Assembly (NCBI GenBank): GCA_938074045.1
Contig: CALJGI010000041.1
Location: 1-53,353, forward strand
Direction: 5' to 3'
Origin: an uncultured Halieaceae bacterium
Lineage (GTDB): Bacteria > Pseudomonadota > Gammaproteobacteria > Pseudomonadales > Halieaceae
Length of the DNA: 53,353 nucleotides
Positions 48,719 through 53,353 of the stretch are shown in pieces (the stretch's first letter is position 1; each line of letters begins with the position of its first letter). A program made the translations under genes and the position numbers. Under the pieces are notes generated by a model that made no database searches, had not been told where the DNA came from, and was given only the letters and a program-made list of their open reading frames with translations.

Positions 48719-49498
48719 TTAAACCTCGCTGTTCTTTTCCTCGCGTCCGCGTTCCAACACCTTCTGCCGTCTCGCTTCGATCATATGAGCGGCAGCCTGG
48801 CGCGCGGAAACGATAGCCCGTTCTTCCTCCCAGGGCATCGCCTCCGACAGATGCATACTATAGCCCTCGTCGATCAGCTTTTTGTATTGCGGAACAAGGC
48901 CCGGCACACAGCTGGCTATGTTTTCGGCCATGGTGATCGCGGTAGCGATGAGTTCGCCATTGGGTACTACGTGATTGACCAAACCCCAATCCATGGCTCT
49001 TACGGCATCGATAGGAGCACCGGTAAAGCTGATTTCCTTGGCACGCGAAAGTCCGATCAGGCGGGGCAGCTTTTGACTGAGACCCCAGCCCGGCAGAATA
49101 CCCACCCGGGCATGGGTGTCGGCAAAGCGCGCCGACTCCGAAGCGATTAAAATATCGCAGGCCAGTGCCATTTCGAAGCCGCCGGTAATGGCGTGTCCAT
49201 TGATGGCTCCGATGATGGGGCCCGGAAAGGCCTCCATTGCGCGTGCAATGGTGTTGGTCACTTCTGCGGCGGCGTTTTCGCTATTGCCTGAACCGAGTTC
49301 TTTCAAGTCAAAACCCGCACAAAAAGCTTTGCCATTGCCGGTAAGAATGACGGTGCCGACGCTGTTGTCGGCGGTACATTCGTTGAGGACGTCCACCAGC
49401 TCAGCGCGCAGGTCGCGTGAAAGGGCATTCATGGATTCGGGACGATTCAAGGTAACTATCGCGAAGCCGTCGCGACGATCCAGTAATACTGCGCTCAT
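48719..49498 (-). CDS. Enoyl-CoA hydratase/isomerase (crotonase) family
   Basis: A 259-residue crotonase: NRPESMNALS, the oxyanion-hole stretch AFCAGFDLKELG and NGHAITGGFEMALACDILIA, where Glu matches the first catalytic Glu of enoyl-CoA hydratase. The second catalytic position lies in ADTHARVGILPGWG, where His or Thr replaces the usual Glu, so isomerase or hydrolase activity is also possible. ATG at 49498 overlaps the SDR stop by four bases; the longer frame to 49585 is rejected. It is a candidate for the hydratase step missing from the protein at 37576-38865. Confidence 0.92.
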   Translation of the reverse strand: MSAVLLDRRDGFAIVTLNRPESMNALSRDLRAELVDVLNECTADNSVGTVILTGNGKAFCAGFDLKELGSGNSENAAAEVTNTIARAMEAFPGPIIGAINGHAITGGFEMALACDILIASESARFADTHARVGILPGWGLSQKLPRLIGLSRAKEISFTGAPIDAVRAMDWGLVNHVVPNGELIATAITMAENIASCVPGLVPQYKKLIDEGYSMHLSEAMPWEEERAIVSARQAAAHMIEARRQKVLERGREEKNSEV

Positions 49499-50340
49499 GT
49501 ATTGTCTCCCAGTAGAGAGGGTGCATCCAGCACCCCCAGTGATTTTGCGATGGCAGGCCCGCGCAGGACCGGCTCGTCCATCCATTCTGCGCGGGGTTCG
49601 TGTTCAGCCAACCAGGCGACAACGGCGGCAATACTCTGTGGTGCGCAGGGTTTGAAGCGGGCAAGCACTTCCTCGTCGACGCCGGCAGAGCGCATCACGT
49701 CTGTGACCACCGTGCCTGGTTCAAGGTTAAATATTCTGAGGCCTGCGTCTTTATGTTCCGCACGAAGCGCGCCGGCCATGCGGGCCAGGGCGGCTTTGGA
49801 GGACGGGTAGGCAAAGCTCCAACCACCCTTTGCTGCCGGTACGGGAGGGTCATTAAAAGCCGTGTAGGACAGCATATTGATGATGGTGCCTGCACCTGCA
49901 GTTAACATGCTGGGCAGAAATTGCTGGACCAGGATCAGCGGGGTAAAGACGTTGCCCTGATAGATAGCCTGAAGCTGCTCCGGTTGCACATCCAGAACAG
50001 GTTCCTGGTTACCGCTGCCCTGATAGATGGCGTTGTTGAACAACAGATCGACCTGCCCGAAGTGATCCAGAGTGGCCAGTGCCGCTTGTACAACGGCCTC
50101 GCTGTCGAGGATGTCGGCTTTCAGACACAGCGGTTCGCCGCCGGCCTGTTTTACCGCAGCGGCAGTAGCCTCCAGGCTGCCCGGTAGCGGCATATGCATA
50201 CCAAGGTAATCCTGGGCTTCCCCCTCTGAGACTGTACGAGCTGTGATCGCCACATCAAATCCGGCCTGGGCCAGAGCGACGGCGGCTTCAGCGCCTATGC
50301 CCCGGCTTGCTCCTGTTACAAACGCCACTTTACGTTTCAT
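49495..50340 (-). CDS. Short-chain dehydrogenase/reductase
   Basis: A 281-residue SDR with TGASRGIGAEAA, NNAIYQG, YPSSKAAL (catalytic Tyr and Lys) and NLEPGTVVTDVM. The extra loop after strand 2 (GEAQDYLGMHMPLPGSLEAT) is typical of a subgroup found beside acyl-CoA genes. It overlaps the MarR gene by about 11 bases upstream and the hydratase gene by four bases downstream, so the marR-SDR-hydratase genes form one transcript, likely continuing to the oxygenase. Confidence 0.91.
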   Translation of the reverse strand: MKRKVAFVTGASRGIGAEAAVALAQAGFDVAITARTVSEGEAQDYLGMHMPLPGSLEATAAAVKQAGGEPLCLKADILDSEAVVQAALATLDHFGQVDLLFNNAIYQGSGNQEPVLDVQPEQLQAIYQGNVFTPLILVQQFLPSMLTAGAGTIINMLSYTAFNDPPVPAAKGGWSFAYPSSKAALARMAGALRAEHKDAGLRIFNLEPGTVVTDVMRSAGVDEEVLARFKPCAPQSIAAVVAWLAEHEPRAEWMDEPVLRGPAIAKSLGVLDAPSLLGDNT

Positions 50341-50785
50341 CTATGCTCCTCGATGCATCCAGAAGTCGGGAAATATCAGAAAACACCTGCGTCAGGCTTT
50401 GTTCTCCCAGGATTTCGCAGTAACTCTGCCAGACGGCTTCCGTTGATTTGGCCAGCTCGGCGATCAAGGCTTGCCCGCGGCTGGTAAACGTAATCAGTTT
50501 GGCGCGGGAATCCTCCGGATCCGTGGCGCGTAGTACCAGTCCCAACTCTTCCAATTCATGAACAATTTTCATCATTGATTGGGGGCGTATACCCGCTGCA
50601 GTGGCGAGATCCACGTTGCGCGCGCCACCGGTCTGCCCGAGGTGGATCAGTACCCCACGGTAACGTCGGCTGACTCCAGATACGCCTCGACTGGCAAGAT
50701 CTGTGTCCAGTCGTCGTTGGAAATCCGCCAATAAGGACATGGTCAGGCGACCAAAATCCTGTTCGAGGGGTAGAGGGCTTGTCAT
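50330..50785 (-). CDS. MarR-family transcriptional regulator
   Basis: A winged-helix regulator of about 151 residues: VDLATAAGIRPQSMMKIVHE (recognition helix region), LGLVLRATDPEDSRAKLITF (wing with the DxRxK motif). It is expected to bind the inverted repeat 50789-50835 between itself and the divergent LLM gene and to respond to a pathway acid or CoA ester. ATG at 50785 is preferred; a GTG at 50791 lies inside the repeat. It is the first gene of the oxygenase operon. Confidence 0.92.
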   Translation of the reverse strand: MTSPLPLEQDFGRLTMSLLADFQRRLDTDLASRGVSGVSRRYRGVLIHLGQTGGARNVDLATAAGIRPQSMMKIVHELEELGLVLRATDPEDSRAKLITFTSRGQALIAELAKSTEAVWQSYCEILGEQSLTQVFSDISRLLDASRSIDET

Positions 50786-50788
50786 ATC

Positions 50789-50835
50789 CACATTTAATAA
50801 GCTAATCTTATAGTAAGTTTAACTGATTAAATGTG
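50789..50835. promoter_or_regulatory. Divergent regulatory region with long inverted repeat
   Basis: CACATTTAAT (50789-50798) and ATTAAATGTG (50826-50835) are perfect 10-base inverted copies 27 bases apart. Between them ATAAG-CTAAT-CTTAT (50797-50811) is another perfect inverted repeat. The region is AT-rich and separates marR from the LLM gene by barely 40 bases, so it must hold both promoters and is the likely MarR operator. Both start codons touch the outer repeat, which hints at leaderless or very short 5' ends. Confidence 0.7.
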
Positions 50836-51873
50836 GTGGTCAAGTTGTTCCAGGTTTTTGCAGCAACGCCGGAGGATATGGGGCCGGGTGATATCTCGGA
50901 ACACGCCCGGCGTGCCGAAGCAATGGGTTTTGATGGTCTGCAGGTGCCCGATGCGATTCACGATGGTTTGCTGTTGGCCGCATTGGCATTGGCAGCGACA
51001 AATACCTTGATAGTGGGAACCGGGGTGTTAGTGGCCTTTCCGCGTAGTCCCATGATCGTCGCCATTGCGAGCTGGGATTTGCAAAAAATGTCCCATGGCA
51101 GATTTGAATTGGGTATTGGCACCCAGGTCAAAGCCAATATAGAGCAACGTTACTCCAGTGTATGGCATTCACCGGTGCCGCAGCTGCGCGAGTATATGCA
51201 GTCGCTGCGGGCGATTTTTGCGAGTTTTCAGACCGGGCAGAAGCTGGCTTTTGAGGGCGAGTATTATCGCTTTACCAAGCTGCAACCCTTCTTTAATCCT
51301 GGGCCCATCGAGCACCCGCATATCCCGATTTTGTGCGGAGCCGTAGGCCCTGATATGACCAAAATGGTCGGTGCCTATGCCGATGGCATGATTACTCATC
51401 CGACCAACACACCACCGCGATACATCGAAGAAGTCTGCCTACCCAGACTGGCGGCGGGTCGAGCGCGTACCGGCAAAAAAGAGGAGGATTTTGAGTTGTT
51501 GTTGGGCCCACTGACGGCTACAGGCAAAGACGAGGAAACGGTTGCCCGGGAATGGGAGAAGCAACGACAGCTATTAGGGTTCCTGTATTCAACGCCAGCT
51601 TACTGGCCCAGTCTTGAGCTGTTTGGGTGGGAAGAGAAAGGTGCACAACTCCTGGGCCTGACCCGCGAGGGCAGGTGGGCTGATATGAATGACGTTGTCA
51701 CCGATGAAATGCTGGACCAGTTTGTTCCCCGGGGGACCTACCAGGAGATTGCCGACGTCTATCTGGAGCGTTTTTCAACGCTGTCTAATCGGGTGACATT
51801 TCCCATGCCGTCGGATCCTGCCGATGACGAATTTGCGGCTATCGCCATTGCGCAATTAAAAGGGGCCAGTTAG
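50833..51873 (+). CDS. LLM-class flavin oxidoreductase, second copy
   Basis: A 346-residue luciferase-like TIM-barrel protein: ISEHARRAEAMGFDGLQVPD, TLIVGTGVLVAFPRSPMIVA, KMSHGRFELGIGTQVKANIE and IPILCGAVGPDMTKMVGAYA. It is of the same class as the gene at 26083-27123 but clearly different in sequence, so not a recent duplicate. It is divergent from the MarR operon across a shared inverted repeat, so probably co-regulated with the ring-hydroxylating oxygenase. The start is GTG at 50833, with no clear Shine-Dalgarno sequence. Confidence 0.88.
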   Translation: MVVKLFQVFAATPEDMGPGDISEHARRAEAMGFDGLQVPDAIHDGLLLAALALAATNTLIVGTGVLVAFPRSPMIVAIASWDLQKMSHGRFELGIGTQVKANIEQRYSSVWHSPVPQLREYMQSLRAIFASFQTGQKLAFEGEYYRFTKLQPFFNPGPIEHPHIPILCGAVGPDMTKMVGAYADGMITHPTNTPPRYIEEVCLPRLAAGRARTGKKEEDFELLLGPLTATGKDEETVAREWEKQRQLLGFLYSTPAYWPSLELFGWEEKGAQLLGLTREGRWADMNDVVTDEMLDQFVPRGTYQEIADVYLERFSTLSNRVTFPMPSDPADDEFAAIAIAQLKGAS

Positions 51874-51980
51874 AAATCCGTCGAACTTGACTAGCATTAG
51901 TTTTAAAATGCAACTAACTTTGAATTGAATCCTCGATTTATATATGCTGCCAGTCACTGACGACGGTGGCGGTATGGCTA

Positions 51981-52493
51981 ATGGTCAAAAAATCATTCAG
52001 CGGTGATATTTGTTCACTGGCTCAGGCACTTGATGTGATAGGAGAGTGGTGGAGCATGCTGATTGTGCGCGATTTCTTTCTGGGTGCTGGCGTTCGACGG
52101 TTTGAACAGCTCAGGGACAGTCTTGGTATCTCACGGAATATACTGACGGAACGATTGCGGACGCTTACCGATGCCGGCGTTATCGAGAGAGTGCCTGTTA
52201 AGGAAGGTGGCAGAAGACAGGCCTATCAACTCACGGAGAAGGGCATTGATTTGTTGCCTACCCTTATTGCCATGATGCAGTGGGGTGACCGCTGGAGAAG
52301 TGATTCCGGACAAAAGTTTGTGTCCGTTCTTGCCAGGGAAGACCACCAACCTATCGCGCCACTGCAGGCACACTCCCAAGCAGGGAAGCCCCTGTCTATT
52401 GACGATATGTGTATGACGGTCCATATCAAAGGAGAGGATCGACTTATTGAGGAATGGCCAATCTCCGCATTGCAAAAAGCCAAGGTGGGTTAG
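51981..52493 (+). CDS. HxlR-family transcriptional regulator
   Basis: About 170 residues. The winged helix is typical of HxlR: GDICSLAQALDVIGEWWSML, LGISRNILTERLRTLTDAGV and KEGGRRQAYQLTEKG. The single Cys in the N-terminal CSLA is where redox-sensing members carry theirs. It has a longer C-terminal tail than usual, ending in VHIKGEDRLIEEWPISALQK. ATG at 51981 is preferred to GTG 51966. The target is unknown; the neighbouring LLM gene is a candidate. A small hairpin GGCTGG-GCT-CCAGCC (52498-52512) follows the stop, without a T-tract. Confidence 0.9.
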   Translation: MVKKSFSGDICSLAQALDVIGEWWSMLIVRDFFLGAGVRRFEQLRDSLGISRNILTERLRTLTDAGVIERVPVKEGGRRQAYQLTEKGIDLLPTLIAMMQWGDRWRSDSGQKFVSVLAREDHQPIAPLQAHSQAGKPLSIDDMCMTVHIKGEDRLIEEWPISALQKAKVG

Positions 52494-52541
52494 TGCTGGC
52501 TGGGCTCCAGCCCATCAATCTCGCGGTGTCAGCTGACAGTA

Positions 52542-52940
52542 TCAACCTTCCTCGCTGTTTATGTCATCGATCTGCTCATTGAGTGTCCACAGATCGAAGA
52601 GATAGCCCAGGCCGAACAGACCAGCGGTAAACAAATACAAAATGCCGGTTAGCCACTTGCCCATATACATGCGGTGCACGCCAAAGAAGCCAAGAAAGAT
52701 CAGTAAAATCCATCCCAGTGAATAGTCCAGGCTACCTTCGAGGTACTTGCGGTCTGCATCCCGATCCATCCCGGGAATCAGGAACAGATCGATCAGCCAT
52801 CCGATCCCAAGCAGTCCCAGCGTAAAAAACCAGATGGTACCTGTGATGGGTTTGCCGTAGTAGAAACGATGACAACCGAGAAAGCCCAATAGCCAGGCGA
52901 TGTAACCGATGACGACAGAGTGGGTGTTGTTCTGGGGCAT
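52542..52940 (-). CDS. TM2-domain membrane protein with two TM2 repeats
   Basis: A 132-residue protein with an internal duplication. Residues 12-53 (AWLLGFLGCHRFYYGKPITG... IDLF) and 75-117 (LIFLGFFGVHRMYMGKWLTG... FDLW) are two copies of the TM2 motif of paired helices joined by a turn with GxHRxYxGK. Most TM2 proteins have a single copy. Function is unknown. It stands alone between the HxlR regulator and the final partial gene. Confidence 0.9.
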   Translation of the reverse strand: MPQNNTHSVVIGYIAWLLGFLGCHRFYYGKPITGTIWFFTLGLLGIGWLIDLFLIPGMDRDADRKYLEGSLDYSLGWILLIFLGFFGVHRMYMGKWLTGILYLFTAGLFGLGYLFDLWTLNEQIDDINSEEG

Positions 52941-53162
52941 AGCGAAGATTCTCAGACAGTTATACGGATAAGGATACCCAATCCGGTGACAAAAAGGGAT
53001 GAATAATGATGACTCCTCTCTTTCTTGCTATCCAGACAACCGGGAAGCAGCCGTCACGGTGTCAATTTGATGTTATGCCGAAACATGTGAATGGGTGTAC
53101 GCTACCCTGCATCTTTGGCTATATTGTTGGATCGGCTCAAGACCAACCTATTTGGAGAGATC

Positions 53163-53353
53163 ATGAAACGCATAATTTTACTGGCAGCCTTGTTCCTGCC
53201 CTTTAGCGCCGCAGCCGGCGTCAACGAAACCAGTTTGGCGGATGCCATAGCCGGTGAGCACAGAACCCCGGCCTATGCGGCCAGAGATGTGTACAGGCGT
53301 CCGCTGGCGACGCTTACATTTTTTGATGTACAACCCCAGCACACAGTCATGGA
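53163..53353 (+). CDS. Secreted SAM-dependent methyltransferase-like protein, 3'-truncated by the window edge
   Basis: Sixty-three residues are visible. GGAGAGA lies just before the ATG. MKRIILLAALFLPFSAAAG is a signal peptide. The following LADAIAGEHRTPAYAARDVY and RRPLATLTFFDVQPQHTVM match the start of a class I methyltransferase-like family that is exported, where a SAM-binding glycine motif would come next but lies beyond the window. The identity rests on this N-terminal pattern only. Bases 52941-53162 show no gene I can support. Confidence 0.7.
   Translation, partial: MKRIILLAALFLPFSAAAGVNETSLADAIAGEHRTPAYAARDVYRRPLATLTFFDVQPQHTVM

Noticed and set aside
53006..53206. Plus-strand ORF before the methyltransferase gene
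   Set aside because: It overlaps the methyltransferase signal peptide in another frame and lacks a ribosome-binding site; the frame at 53163 has GGAGAGA and a clear signal sequence.
1..53353. CRISPR arrays, insertion sequences, prophage genes
   Set aside because: No regularly spaced direct repeats, no transposase or integrase motifs and no phage structural genes were seen anywhere in the window.

Overview
The window reads as a gene-dense chromosomal segment of a heterotrophic, probably marine, gammaproteobacterium. An order near Cellvibrionales (Halieaceae or Spongiibacteraceae) is my inference. It rests on the gltX/tRNA-Ala and hflK-hflC arrangement, a TonB-dependent receptor, and a large load of acyl-CoA dehydrogenases, short-chain dehydrogenases (SDRs), luciferase-like monooxygenases and a Rieske oxygenase. 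The window starts inside gltX and ends inside a methyltransferase gene. I saw no rRNA, CRISPR array, insertion sequence, integrase or transposase.

Layout. 1-1361: the 3' part of gltX, then tRNA-Ala(GGC) with a near-consensus promoter. 1362-3882: a small island with three genes of unknown role and imperfect intergenic repeats. It ends in a decayed second copy of the tRNA-Ala 3' half followed by a good terminator, so it looks like an old integration into the tRNA gene. 4021-6263: hflK-hflC, a 40-residue lysine-rich protein and a terminator. 6456-12976: a TonB-dependent receptor, a class II aldolase-like protein, a TauD-type dioxygenase, an MFS transporter/zinc-ribbon gene broken by a frameshift, and a cupin. 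13011-18794: a signalling block with a TonB-C-like periplasmic protein, a membrane Ser/Thr kinase, a PP2C phosphatase and a membrane FHA protein.

19037-20473-21359: a long-chain-type acyl-CoA dehydrogenase, a SelW-like selenoprotein with an in-frame UGA (CVQU motif) that ordinary ORF calling misses, and an imine-reductase-like enzyme. 21366-22190: arsI-like and arsR-like genes with a perfect palindromic operator. 22225-28621: a MATE exporter, a lipoprotein phosphoesterase, a secreted metallopeptidase, an LLM oxidoreductase and an amidase. 28701-29135: a remnant of a gene encoding a haem c domain. 29205-33356: a DAO-type flavoprotein, an aldolase-SDR fusion and a NYN-domain protein.

33543-51873 is a catabolic region. 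The plus-strand series encodes a PLP ammonia-lyase, a KstD-like flavoprotein, SDRs, a 3-hydroxyacyl-CoA dehydrogenase without its usual hydratase domain, an MBL lipoprotein, a pair of adjacent acyl-CoA dehydrogenases, a GDPD, a quinone oxidoreductase, a YciI protein and a DECR-like SDR. DUF4345-like membrane proteins flank this series. The opposing minus-strand series runs MarR regulator, SDR, enoyl-CoA hydratase, ring-hydroxylating oxygenase alpha, then beta. It is divergent from an LLM oxidoreductase across a long inverted repeat. Ring hydroxylation, flavin dehydrogenation and beta-oxidation enzymes together suggest degradation of a cyclic or branched substrate such as a steroid, terpenoid or aromatic side chain. 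The substrate cannot be read from the sequence.
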